Below are positions 46,774-57,846 of a stretch of DNA of 64,000 nt, one piece after another. The DNA lies in contig NC_003281.10 in the NCBI RefSeq assembly GCF_000002985.6, positions 5,828,001 to 5,892,000 on the forward strand, in the 5' to 3' direction. The notes below the pieces were generated by a model. It was not told the DNA's origin. It was given only the letters and a program-made list of their open reading frames with translations, and did no database searches. Both the position numbers and the translations under genes were made by a program. Within the stretch, counting starts at the first letter, position 1, and every line of letters begins with the position of its first letter. The stretch is from Caenorhabditis elegans (taxonomy: Eukaryota > Nematoda > Chromadorea > Rhabditida > Rhabditidae).

Positions 46774-48321
46774 TTAATAGGAATGCTTGGCAACGAAGAG
46801 AGACTCGGCGGCGGCTCCAGCTGCGTCTTCTCCGGCGTACTTTCCGAGAGATGCATCTCCATTGGCCTTGGAACGGTGAAGGAGTGTCTTCTGAGCGGCA
46901 GCGATGTTCTCGTCTTTTCCGCCCCATGCCTTGAGCACAGAAGCTTGAAGAGCACGTCCATAAGAGAAGGTGAGCTTCCATGGCTTTCCGAGTTGAACCT
47001 GTAAATAGAAATGAGTGATATAAGGTTATTCCATTTCGTTTAAATTTACCGAGTTAATAGCATTGAGGTTAGCAGTGGCATCAAGTTCGGATTGCCCTCC
47101 AGACAGGAAAGTGATTCCTGGAACTGCAGCTGGAACTCCGCGTCTCAAGGCGGTTACGGTAGCCAATCCAATTGCCTCGTGTGAAGCTTTCGACGCGCTC
47201 GATTGTCCTGGAGTAACCATGTTTGGCTTGAGAAGAGTTCCTTCGAGATACACGTGATGATCAGCAAGAGCCTTGTACACAAAGGCAAGAACTTGCTCAG
47301 TAACCTTCTGGGCACGAGCCAAATCATGTTCTCCGTCGCAGAGAACCTCTGGCTCGACAATTGGAACAAGTCCGTTGGCCTGGCAGATAGAAGCGTATCT
47401 GGCTAGCACATTGGCGTTCTCGAGCATTCCGAGGTGAGATGGGGTGTGAGTTCCGATGTTGAGAACACAACGCCATTTGGCGAATCCACATCCTCCCTTC
47501 TTGAAAGCAGCGGCACGTTCGGCAAGCTTGTCGAGCCCCTGGGTGGTTCCCTCTCCAATGGTTCCAGCCAATGGGACAACTCCGAGATCGAGCTTGATTC
47601 CTGGGACGATTCCTTGCTTGATGAGAAGATCGGTGAACTTCTCTCCCTTATCGGTGCTTTGATGGAATGTCTCCTCGTAGAGAATCACTCCGGAGATGTG
47701 CTGGTTGAGATTTGGAGTAGTGAACAGGAGTTGACGATACTTCTGACGATTTGTCTCGTTGTTTTCGAGGTTGATGGCATCAAGACGCTTTCCGATTGTG
47801 CCTGCAAATTGATCGGGTCACGATGTGCTGCATTATAAAAAAGAAGAAATCGGTCTTCCCCAATATCATTTCTACATGTTATCTTTCTTTCTATCTACAA
47901 TTTTATCTATCACTCGCACTATCAATGCATCAACATCTCCAATTTCAACAACATAAACATCGAAAATTGGAGGCGATAGAGGGCACAGAATATGATCGCT
48001 AGACCGTGAAAATTTATTTTTTGAACTTCTGAACATAAGTCGCTAATTCTTATTGAATAGAAAAATTGTCAAAAGATGATTGTGAGAAGATAAGAATCTC
48101 GATTTTCTAGTTCTAGAAGAATTTTTCCAATAGCTCACCAGTGGATTCATCGGCGGCGAGGATTCCCTTTCCATCTTGAACAATTTTGAGAGCGATTTGG
48201 TGAAGCTCGTCTTTTTGAGCCTAGAAATACAACAATTAAACTAAGAAGGGCATTACAAAATGATGAATGATCAACAAACCTGGGTAAGAGAGTCCTTGAA
48301 AGCGCCTCCGACAGTTGCCAT
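46774..48321 (-). CDS. aldo-2: Fructose-bisphosphate aldolase, class I
   Basis: Cytosolic glycolytic and gluconeogenic enzyme that cleaves fructose-1,6-bisphosphate to dihydroxyacetone phosphate and glyceraldehyde-3-phosphate. Exons on the minus strand are 48321-48280, 48220-48139, 47801-47050 and 46998-46774, giving 366 aa. It begins [20 protein letters not shown]. Family blocks are [46 protein letters not shown] (Schiff-base Lys, about residue 232) and [13 protein letters not shown]. The C-terminus ends FVAKHSY, keeping the terminal Tyr important for catalysis. It converges on the MIF4G-like gene with 171 bases between stops. Confidence 0.97.
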
Positions 48322-48960
48322 CGTGAAAAATAGAAGTGATGCGAAATGAAATGGACGGTCGAGAAAATGGGGAGGCGGAGAGTGTAGAGAATCAGTACAG
48401 TCGCCGAGAGTGTGCGCAAAAACGGGAGACGGCGAACGGGCGGCGCCAAATATTGTTGGCGCGCAGAGAACTGAAACGTGATATTCTTGTACTACTTTAG
48501 GATGATCGAAAAATTCCGAGATAGAAAGTTTTGAGGCCTATTTTTAAAGAGTATGTCAATTCGGCAAATTAATCTATAGATAAAGTAGATAAATCCCTTA
48601 AAAAAACTACACAAAAATTTTTTTTTAATTAATAAAATTGTGCACAATTTTTTAAAAACAATTTTTCACAATTGTGCAGGAATTATTTTCTTAAGTTTTC
48701 GGCTGTTTTCTTATAGAAAAAACCGAAAAATTTGGAAATGAAAAAATGAATCCTAAAATTGAATTTAAATGTGCGGTATTGTCGTTGTTAGTCGTTGGCT
48801 TGCGCTGCGAGACCCATTTGCGAAAGTACGCCTCTCTTTAAAAGTATAATTAATTCTGATGTTTTTTCTTTAGAATTTCAGTCTTAAAACTGAAGAGTTG
48901 AAGTGATAAGAATTAAAAACACCTCACTCAGAGTATTCGTTGTACAGATCAATGATAACT
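48322..48960. other. aldo-2 upstream region and 3' flank of the thrombospondin-repeat gene
   Basis: No coding exon. The stretch 48420-48480 is GC-rich (GGGCGGCGCC) near the aldo-2 start. A single-arm fragment of the dispersed repeat (GCGAGACCCATTTGCGAAAGTACGCC...TTTAAA) lies near 48805-48850. Confidence 0.45.
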
Positions 48961-48966
48961 TTTATT
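48961..48966 (-). terminator. Poly(A) signal of the thrombospondin-repeat gene
   Basis: TTTATT on the plus strand is AATAAA on the minus strand, 54 bases past the stop. Confidence 0.55.
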
Positions 48967-49019
48967 ATCGTGGCGTGAGAAATGGGCAGACAGAGACTGT
49001 TCTCGAAAGCATCCGAAAT

Positions 49020-50252
49020 TCACCAAAAACTTTCATCTTTCGGGGAACCCGGAGAACGAATCAAATGAGAAGGATAGTCACGTGGATTTGAATCATACGA
49101 ATAATTCAATCTTATGAATCTCCTTTTAAAACGATTCACAACACAATAAATAATATTTTGAAGAAGGAAACCCGTGAGAATACAAAAACAAAATATTGGA
49201 ATTGCAAAATGCAAGGGAAGACATGATGACGTGAATCTTGATAAGAGATGGTGTTCGATGGAAATAGAAGAGTTGTGAAGAAGACGATAACGGTATGCAA
49301 CTCCTGGATGCATATGCCATTCAGACCAGTTGGCTGGAAATTATTCTCATTAATTTTTTATCATGTTGTTAACTAACACAAAAATTTAGACAGTAAAGTG
49401 GACATTGTACTTTGAAACTTTCAAATTTAGTCTTCAAGTTATGGTTCTTCGAAATTTTTTAACTAAAATTAATACCATGCTTCATTGAGTCTTGAGTCTC
49501 CTTCCGTATTCCCACTTCAGTATTCGCCACGTTTGATGACGAACACCAGGCTGAAAACCGTACTTGCTCAATTCCTGAAATTAAATCATTACAAATTTGT
49601 TGATATATTTCAGCGTAATGAGACCCATACCATAATTCACCCAATCTGTCCATTCGGACCATTTTTTACTAATTGGACACTCATCTGGGCGGCAATCTTC
49701 GTAATCCTTGTCACATCCCTCGCAGGAATTACCTTTGCAGTGCCGAGTTCTGAAACTTGGGTTACTGTACATTTCCCAATTGTTTGAACCTACCGTATCC
49801 TCAGGCTACGATCACAATCGCATCGAGACCATGGATTCCAGGATGTCCAGGATCCAAAAAGATACTCCGGTACATTTGAAGAAATTGCACAAGATTGCTT
49901 CTCAACTTTCTGGCCAGAACAAGTGGTACCAATTGGTAAAGGATTATTACACGTTCGTCTTCTTTTTCGGATACCTTCTCTACATTTCGACCATTTTGAC
50001 CACGTTGACCAACCTCCTGGACGGATGCAATTCCAAATCTGCATCAAAATTTTATTGAATTGGTTTTTATCTTTTTGAATGTAGAACCTTAATTTCTCCG
50101 CCTTGTTTCGAACATTCACAGAATATACCATTATTAGATGCACACTTATTAGAGACAACTTGAGAATATAAAATGCTAGAATCATTTAAATTAGCCAACG
50201 AATATGAGAAATTGACGAAAACGAAGATATTAAACAAAACCATGACAATCAT
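49020..50252 (-). CDS. Thrombospondin type-1 repeat membrane protein
   Basis: Likely a cell-surface protein with several TSR modules, which bind matrix or guidance partners. Exons on the minus strand are 50252-50088, 50038-49794, 49749-49631, 49574-49476 and 49333-49020, giving 313 aa. The start carries a signal-like segment (MVLFNIFVFVNFSYSLA). TSR cores follow: GGWSTWSKWSKCREG...RRRTC, FGSWTSWNPWSRCDCDRSLRIRTRHC and KWSEWTDWVNYG, plus a divergent NWSEWHMHPG. The second half has a hydrophobic segment (FAIPIFCFCILTGFLL) followed by a short basic tail, so a type I membrane protein is likely. Cys spacing in the third and fourth modules is irregular. It shares a promoter region of about 300 bases with the CMC1-like gene on the other strand. 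Confidence 0.83.
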
Positions 50253-50558
50253 TTTCTATGAAACTCAGTTCTTACTGAATAAGTGAAATTTCTACACCCA
50301 TGTTTGTTTCTCTTTTCAGATTTCGACATTCCTTCTCCTTTTCCATCTTTCAGATGTCGCCAGATGGCAGGGTTACTGTAGAAAATTTCACTTTTTGCAG
50401 TGTTAGAGTCGCGCTCCATTGCTACGCGTGAGAGATAAGAGACGGCAAAGATCTTTTTTTTTTGTTTCTCGGGCGCTATCATTTTAACTTTTAAAACTAG
50501 TAAATCTCATGATTTCTCTTGAAATTTCCATTTATAAATTTTCAAATTTACAGCTAGA

Positions 50559-51216
50559 ATGACGGAAAATAAAGTGAATATCACTGATAACCTGGAAACC
50601 TTAAAGGAAGGCGAAATTGTGACAGACGAGAAGACCGGGAAGAAATATCGTGTCAAGAAAAATATTATGCCACATTATTCAGCTGGAGGACCACATGGAT
50701 TAGGTAATTTTTAAATCAGCTTGCGGTTTTTACCATTTAAATACAATATTTGTTTTCAGGTGATCCAGAAGATCGGACTTTGAGGAAAATCGAGGCAGAT
50801 GTGATTATTCCGAATAGAATGAATACCCAAATCGAAAGAGTGGATTGCAACGAATCTTATTTAGGTTTGTGAATTATTGAAATCATAAAAATAAAAGCAC
50901 GATTATATAGAGTTCTATTTCTACAACAATTTCAGGACTCATCACTTGCTTTCGAACCGACGGTGCTGTTTCTGGCTTGAACACGTGTAAACCAGCTCTA
51001 GAACTCTTTAATCGATGCAAATATGAAAAGTCTGGTTATTTTAATGTATCTCAAAATAACAAGAACATATTAAGATTCCACGATCCAGCCTTCCGAGCAA
51101 AAATGACTGACGAGTACATTGCGGAACGATCGGCAGCTCGAGCTACTGGAATGACATCGCAGCAACGGAAAATTGAAGAGTTTCGGGATTGGAAGAAGAC
51201 AAATGAGCAAAAGTAG
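50559..51216 (+). CDS. CMC1-family twin CX9C mitochondrial protein
   Basis: Homologous to CMC1, an intermembrane-space factor for cytochrome c oxidase (COX1) assembly. Exons are 50559-50703, 50760-50864 and 50936-51216, giving 176 aa. Family features are DPEDRTLRKIEADVIIP, then two CX9C pairs (CNESYLGLITC and CKPALELFNRC), then DPAFRAKMTDEYIAERSAAR. The pairs would be oxidised by the MIA40 pathway. The worm protein is longer than human CMC1, with about 50 extra N-terminal residues (MTENKVNITDNLETLKEG) and a longer loop after the second pair. A LENG8-like gene follows on the same strand 394 bases later. Confidence 0.9.
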
Positions 51217-51610
51217 AATTCTTTCTTGTTTTTCATAGTTAATTGTTTCCTTGTTTGTAGAATCAAATACAATCCATTTCTTCTGGTTTTTATACTTTTT
51301 ATAGTTATTATTGTCAAGTGTTCGAGTCACTATATATTATCTCATATTCTTACCATTTCTTCATTCTAAAAATATTATTTCCAAAAACTCGTTAATTCAT
51401 GAATTATTCTTTCACTTTACATTTTATTTTTGCCAGAGAATATAATAGTGCAACGACGCTCCGTTGAAAATCGATACGCGCTCTGTTTAGTTGCCAGTAA
51501 ACTACGAAAACGCTGGTCCGTTAAACTTTATTGATTTTACTCTTTTAACGTTGTACGCAAAATTGAAAATTTTCTGCTAAATAGTTATTTCTGTCTGTTC
51601 TATTTCAGAT

Positions 51611-54172
51611 ATGGGGTTCGTTATTTTCTTTTTTAATTCTGAATGTGATGTTCGAAGTCGATATGTTTCGCACAAAAATAACTAAAAATTAAATAGTTGC
51701 TATTTAAAAAAGTAGGCAGCACCATTTTTTCAAACTAAAGTACTAAATAAATGCTAATTTGGAATTAACTTTTCGACGTGAACTTTTTTTGTCGAATATT
51801 ATTGATTTTTCCTAATCTCCTTCAGTTCTTCTTTTTCTTTACAGAGAAGAAGTTATGTCAATTCCAGTGCCAATGGAGACAGGAGCAAATTCCGAAGCTT
51901 GGAAAAAAGCGAATGAAGCATTAATGAAGGTTTGTAAATATTTCATATGAACAGTTGTTTCAATTTGTAATATTTCAGATTCAAGGTGGAATGTCGAAAG
52001 GACTGAATGCATCGAATGGTAACAACAATACAGGTCAGAACTCTTGGATGAACAACTCGTTTTCGTTCCCAAATCCCCCATCCGCTTACGGTCAATTCGG
52101 TGGTGGTTTTCATCCATCCACGTGGGGCAGCGGACCGATTGTCCCACCACCACCACCACAACAGTCGGCGGTGAATGCAACTGCTCAAGCAGCTTATAAC
52201 CAAGCATCTTTTAATTATGCACCACCACCACCACCACAGAATTGGAATAACGGGTACGGAAGAGGGCGTGGCGGAGGAGCCAACAACTGGAATCAGCAAC
52301 AGAGACCTCAGCAGTTTCAGCCATTTGCCTTGAACAGAAAGAATAATTCGTCCGCATTTCCGCATCTAACTAGCACGTTCGTACCGCAGGGCGGAGGTCC
52401 ACAGCCATTGATGGGAGTTGGTAGAGGACGCGGTGTTCCAGCTCCAGGACCAGCCAAGCCACCACCTCCATCAGCCCAGTAAGTTTTCAATTAATTATCA
52501 TCTTTGTTTTTATTGTTGCAAAATTATTCAACATTCTATTTTTTCAGACGGTACATGGAACGTGCTTTCGAGGCGGCGAACACTGTCGAAGATCGTCAAA
52601 AAACTCAAGAATACCTTCAGAAGAGACTTTTCCCTATGTTGAACGCAGGCAATGCTCACATGGTCAACTGGGACAATGAACCGTTGCCCCACGAGAAAAA
52701 TTATGAGCTAGCTCCAGCGTGGACGCCAGCTAATAAGCTTCCACATCAGGCTAATGGATTTAATAGAAAAAAGTCGCCATCGCGACGGCGTAGTGATGAA
52801 ATGTCTAACAGCGGTGCCGCTGGTGGTGGAGGACAAATGAAACGGGCTCGTCGGGATAGTGATGGGGCATCTTCTGATTCTGACAATAGCGATCCCCTTG
52901 AGAAAATGCACTTTTCTTCTATGAATCAGGTTTCGATAAAATTAGATAGGGAACTGGGTGGTGTATTTGGGCACGGAAACTTGAGTAGTTCTGCTGAAAT
53001 TCATACTTATAATAGATCTTTAAAATTACTAAATGTGACTAATTCCATTCAGAAAAAGACAAAGGCTCAGAAAAAGGCTGAAAAGGCAGCGAGAAAGGCG
53101 GCTAAGAAACTGCAGAAACAACAAACTCCGCAAAAAGTCAAGAATGCTTGGAAGGTAGCTGGAGGGGATACTGAGGCTCGGAGGGTAAGTTGGATTAACT
53201 GAATTTTTCATTTTCTCGAAGTATTTACAGGAAGATCGTGCTCGTCGTTTTGCCGAAACTTTGTACAATGTTTCGAAGCCATCTGTGAGTGTGCCTCAGC
53301 ACTATTTCAGACGAGGACAAGTGATTCGTGGAACTTGCCAGAATATTGAGAAATCCTTCTTCAGATTGACAGCTGTAAGTTTATATAGGTTTCATTTTTC
53401 AGCATCATTAAACCCAAGCTTATTCCAGGCTCCAAATCCATCGGAGGTTCGGCCACTGGAAGTTTTGCGCCTTTCTCTTCAAAATGTACGTGACAAATAT
53501 CGTGCGAGAGCAGAGTATTCCTATCTGACAAGTCAAATGAGATCGATTCGCCAAGACTTGACGGTTCAAGTGATTCGCAACGAGTTTACAGTCGAAGTCT
53601 ATGAAATAAATGCTAGAATTTCGCTTGAAAACGCGGATCGAGAAGAGTTTAACAAGTGCCAGTCGCAGTTGAAACTTCTCTACTCGGAAATTGAGAATTG
53701 CGCGAATCAGGCAGAGTTTGTAGCTTATCGTCTGTTGTACTACATTGCTATGGACAATCAAATTGATATCAACGCGCTGCTCCGTGAGCTAACGCCGGAA
53801 TTGAAGGAGAATGACTGTGTTGAATTTGCATTGAATGTTCGAAAAGCTGTGACTATGAATAATTATGTCAAGTTCTTCAGGCTTTTTAAGGCAAGTTGTG
53901 AATTTGACAATTTTTAACTCTTTATAAATTCCAATTTGCAGAATGCTCCACGAATGTGCCCGTACATAATGGATTTATTTGTTGATCGAGAGAGAAAGAA
54001 GGCACTCGGAATTATCACAAAAGCTTTCCGACCAACAATCACGTACAAATTGATTGCGGAGTTTCTGAGTATGAAGGAGTCGACACTTATTGATTGGCTC
54101 GAGGAGGAACTGAAATGGACTGATGTCGAAGTTGGAGGAACATTTGATCCAAAAATCCCAAGAAACATTTGA
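51611..54172 (+). CDS. LENG8/Thp3-like SAC3-domain protein
   Basis: Probable nuclear SAC3/GANP-family protein acting in mRNA processing or export, as with yeast Thp3 and human LENG8. Exons are 51611-51615, 51845-51929, 51979-52478, 52548-53184, 53231-53374, 53429-53890 and 53942-54172, giving 687 aa. The first coding exon is only 5 nt (ATGGG) behind an ATTTCAG acceptor. The first half is Pro/Gly/Gln-rich (PPPPPQQS, GYGRGRGGG). A conserved RYMERAFEAANTVEDRQ block follows and then a basic region. The SAC3 domain covers about residues 430-680 (GTCQNIEKSFFRLTA, PSEVRPLEVLRLSLQNV, YSYLTSQMRSIRQDLTVQ, RNEFTVEVYEINARISLE). The sixth intron uses a GC donor (AAG|GCAAGT). It is the only option that keeps the frame. 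Confidence 0.9.
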
Positions 54173-54430
54173 ATAATTTTTTGTTTTAACAATTTCATCC
54201 CATTCTCAATCCCCTCGTCCCGATCCTTGTGTGATACTTCTTCGGTAGCCAACTAACTGTTGATATCCACTTTTTTAATTGTGTTGCTGGTAAAATGTTT
54301 AAAAATGCAAAATTAGAATAGAGCTCTATAACATTTATTTGTTTTTGTAACCGTAAAATATGTTTTCCATTGTTGAAACTGAGATTTTCAGGCAGTCATG
54401 CGTGTTAAGAATAAAAATGTAAAATAGTAA

Positions 54431-54830
54431 TTAGTGAAGGCATTTGTTTTCATATCCAGGGCAAAATGTGAACAAAGCGGTTTGAAGTCGTTGTGGACGA
54501 TCTGTCCAAAAGTTGTTGCAGTAGGTATCATATGATTCTCGATGTGTAGCACAGAATTGGGATTCTTGAGAAACTCGGCGCTTTTGTATGGGAAGTGCCA
54601 CATCGTCACGGAGGCCAATACCAACGAATTCGGTTGAGAGATCATCTAGAAATTTCAAGAATTTAACAATACAATTTCAATTTAAATACCTCGAATTCCA
54701 ATGAGCGGAAGTGTAACAACTACATTAATCATGACGAAGAATGCTGGAAAAGAAGTTGATCATTTTGTGATTGAATGATGGAAAAGTTACCGATAACAGT
54801 GATAAGGAAGGAGTTGGAAGAAGTAGACAT
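54431..54830 (-). CDS. Small secreted or membrane-anchored protein of unknown function
   Basis: Exons on the minus strand are 54830-54791, 54743-54690 and 54645-54431, giving 102 aa in frame. The N-terminus is hydrophobic (SFLITVIGAFFVMINVVVTLPLIG) and could be an uncleaved anchor or a signal peptide. The rest is soluble, with four cysteines (QFCATHR, TYCNNFW, TFCPGY, NKCLH) that could form two disulfides. No family is recognised. A minus-strand AATAAA (54334-54339) lies about 92 bases past the stop. The gene converges on the LENG8-like gene with 258 bases between stops. Confidence 0.7.
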
Positions 54831-56450
54831 CTTTTTAGGATTCTTATTACTTTCTGGACTGTTTTCACACTTTTTATATTTTTTTTTTGATTTGAAGAGA
54901 TGAAATGAAATGATCCACCCCATTTTGATCGGATGTGAATTTAGATGGAAAACAAAATTTTGTACTTTTTAGTTGAGACACGACCGGTTATGAATGATAT
55001 TGGAAGAGAAAAGATCGAACATTTGAAGGAAGAGAATTTGTAGAAATGGGTGCAGAATGTACGAAGTTCATGTGAACAATGGAATCGGAATCTTGCAATC
55101 TGAAAAATGTTTTTGTTTCTAGAAAATTCCATCACATGTCAAAACTAAGGCTGTAAACGTTTTCTGAGTGTGGTTCTTAACGGGGTCACGCCACGATCTC
55201 AGCTACAGTAATCGCTACAAGCTTCAAATTTCACAAATTTGCCCATTTGATAAAGAAAAAATAGTTTATGAAAATCTAAAATATACTGAGAAGGCCAGGA
55301 ATAACCATAAAACATTAAGCATTCGCTAAAACCTAGTTACGATTTTCGCGACGAGACCCACAGATACAACTGTAAACATATGGCTCAAACTCCCGCATTA
55401 ATTGTAGATCTACGTAGATCAACCGAAATGAGACACTCTGACACCACTTGCATATGCACATGTAGAAAGACACTTGCACGTTTGAATCAGAGGTGTATGG
55501 TAATTTTAATAGTTTTCTTGATGAAACTACAATCAAAAGAGCCACAAAGTTACCAAATTCTAAAATAAGTTCTGAGCATGAAGCGATATCCGTCACCTAA
55601 TTAATCTATTTATCCAGACACCCCACCCAAACCTTATCTTATCCCCTTATCACACCTAATCCCATCTTTTTCTTCACATTTTCACTTCCGAAAGTGTCTC
55701 TTTTTGTGTGTCGAATCGAAAGAGACAACGCGAACCGTTTGAGATAACGGATGAGGTTGCGTAACACTAACTCAAGTGATGAATAAAAAAAGCGAGTTCT
55801 TCTGAATGTTATGGCAAGTTGATATCCAGTTTGAATGGAAGGCGAAAGCAAGGACAATATCACTTCTTTATCAGTGGATAAGTGTGGTCACTTGTCCCTC
55901 TAGATTACAGTCATGATAGTGTTCCAAGCTTCACATTTACTATTTATGAGTCAGTCAGTCTTTATTTTATGTTCATTGATTTCATTTCCAATTCATGTGG
56001 GTGGGTCTCGCAGCGCTATATACACTTTTCAAAAATATTGTATGTCTTGTAGGTTACAGTAAACATATCCTTTTTATTCTATTGTTCTAGTTTTCCATAT
56101 CGCAATTTTCTACAGTACTCTTGAAGGCGTATACAAAAATTGATCTTGTTCCTGTTGCACCATCCGCAAATATTTTTGTTGAAAAAAGGAAGAACCTCTT
56201 GCGGAGCGGGGTTTGGCAAGCACCTAAACTCTCATATCAAATCAATATTCACAAATCAGGAGAGATGTTGGAAAAGAAGGTAAATATGAAGTAGGCAAGT
56301 AGGCCCATGCGCCTACCTAGAAGGCTGAAAATAAAACGTTTCCATAAACCGAGTTGTTCTTCGATTCTTCCAAAGTATCCAGGATGCCCTTTCTCTCTCA
56401 ATCTCTCACTATCTTTTCTAAATTTCACACATTACGATGTTCATCTCCAG
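54831..56450. other. 1.6-kb divergent spacer
   Basis: No supported exons. It contains motifs of the dispersed repeats (GGGTCACGCCACGATCTCAGCTACAGTA near 55180, GCGACGAGACCCACAG near 55350, GTGGGTCTCGCAGCGC near 56000, CTACAGTACTCTTGAAGGCG near 56113). The 56000-56130 pieces may be one eroded element. The last 150 bases before 56451 are pyrimidine-rich, as for a trans-splice site. Confidence 0.45.
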
Positions 56451-57775
56451 ATGATCAACCGGTTCTTCCCTAATGTTTATTATTCTGTCGTCATTCCCAT
56501 CATACTATTATCCACGTCATACAGTGCCAAAATAGCTCCAAAATGTCGTGATACTGATATGAACTGTGCTGTTTGGGTATGTGATTATTGATCAGATATG
56601 TAGAAATTGGAAAGAATTTTCAGGTTGCCACGAATACTTCAGATTGCGAAAATGTGGAGCTAGTCAATTCACATTGTCCGAGAACTTGTCAAACTTGTGG
56701 AGAACCAATAGACCCCAGTAAGTCGTTTGCGACGTTGCCTGAAAAAGCTCGTAGCTACATCCAACTGGCATGTGTGACGTCACATGGATTGATACAAACA
56801 CTGTTCCAATATTCATTGCGAAACTCTACATTTGGAACTCAAAGAATTTAGAAAAATACGATAAATATTTAGAGTACGACGTAAAACTCCTCCCTGCTAA
56901 ACTGAAATCAATCGCTTGGATGGTTGGAAGATGGAGGTCAGAATTTGGAGGAAAAGCATTTTTCCCAACTATTCCAAAGTTTACGTATGGAGAACAAGTG
57001 GATATCACCATTGCCGATAATTCACAAGATACACATACGCCATTACTGAATTATACGTGAGTATTTTATGACATTTTTAAATCGATTAAAATTGTGCGTA
57101 AAATATAATGAATTTGATTAGAACGGAATGCATCTCAATTGACGCGCAAAATGAGTTTCACAGACTGCAAAGTCCAGTATAAGACTACTTTTATTCCTAT
57201 AACTCAATCCTGCCAGAAAATGCTTAGAATTCATGAGCTCTCGCGGAAAACAAGGTATCAAATTTCAGCGCGTTCGCCTGGGATATCAATATGCCAGACG
57301 GTGATCCAACTGAAATTCATTCTGAGAACGGATATATTGCTGTTGAATATGATAAAGAGCAAGAGAAGGAATATGTCTCACTGAATACTGCAATGAGTAA
57401 TGGTAGGAAGTGTGATATAATCTTGAAACAATGCCACGTTGTATTAAATTACAGGATTCATGACAATCGAGGAAGGAGAATCTGGACCGAATCAAGTGAA
57501 GTTTAGGCTGCAAAGAATTGGGAGAATCAGTTTTTCGCACGACTCTGCTGTTCGAATTGTGAGTCGAGAAAAAAAAGAAGAAAAAGAGAAAACTCGGTCA
57601 CGTGTCCAAAATCAAACGATGTTGTAGATCAGTAATTTTAATATATTTTCAGATGTTCCGTGAATGGACTCTTCTCGATGAAAATCGTTTAGAAGCCCGT
57701 CTTCTAATGACCACAACAATTACAAGACGACTCATGGAGCACACGGCAGTTATTTATAAAAAGATTTATCCGTGA
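56451..57775 (+). CDS. Secreted ShKT plus nitrobindin/THAP4-like heme-barrel protein
   Basis: Exons are 56451-56576, 56624-56717, 56852-57056, 57269-57402, 57455-57558 and 57653-57775, giving 261 aa. The ATG directly follows TCATCTCCAG. A signal peptide (VVIPIILLSTSYSA) leads into a ShKT module with six cysteines (CRDTDMNCAVW, SDCENVELVNSHCPRTCQTC). After a linker comes a nitrobindin-type barrel: KLKSIAWMVGRWRSE, FPTIPKFTYGEQVDI, LLNYTAFAWDINMPDGD, EIHSENGYIAVE, RIGRISFSHDSAV and RRLMEHTAVIYKKIYP. The His near the end (LMEH) is where the heme-ligating His sits in THAP4 and plant nitrobindins. By family knowledge these bind ferric heme and NO. The linker exon start at 56852 is the least certain join. 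Confidence 0.83.
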
Positions 57776-57823
57776 AAATAACGTGTGTATTATTGTTCTA
57801 AATTGAAAACATTTCCGGGTTGA

Positions 57824-57829
57824 AATAAA
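57824..57829 (+). terminator. Poly(A) signal of the ShKT/nitrobindin gene
   Basis: AATAAA about 50 bases after the stop and only 18 bases before the stop codon of the opposing methyltransferase-like gene. Confidence 0.6.
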
Positions 57830-57846
57830 AAATATATAAAAAGTAC

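Noticed and set aside
57123-57177. Possible extra exon in the ShKT/nitrobindin gene
   Set aside because: Including it breaks the frame into the next exon. Skipping it joins LLNYT directly to AFAWDI, as the barrel family requires.
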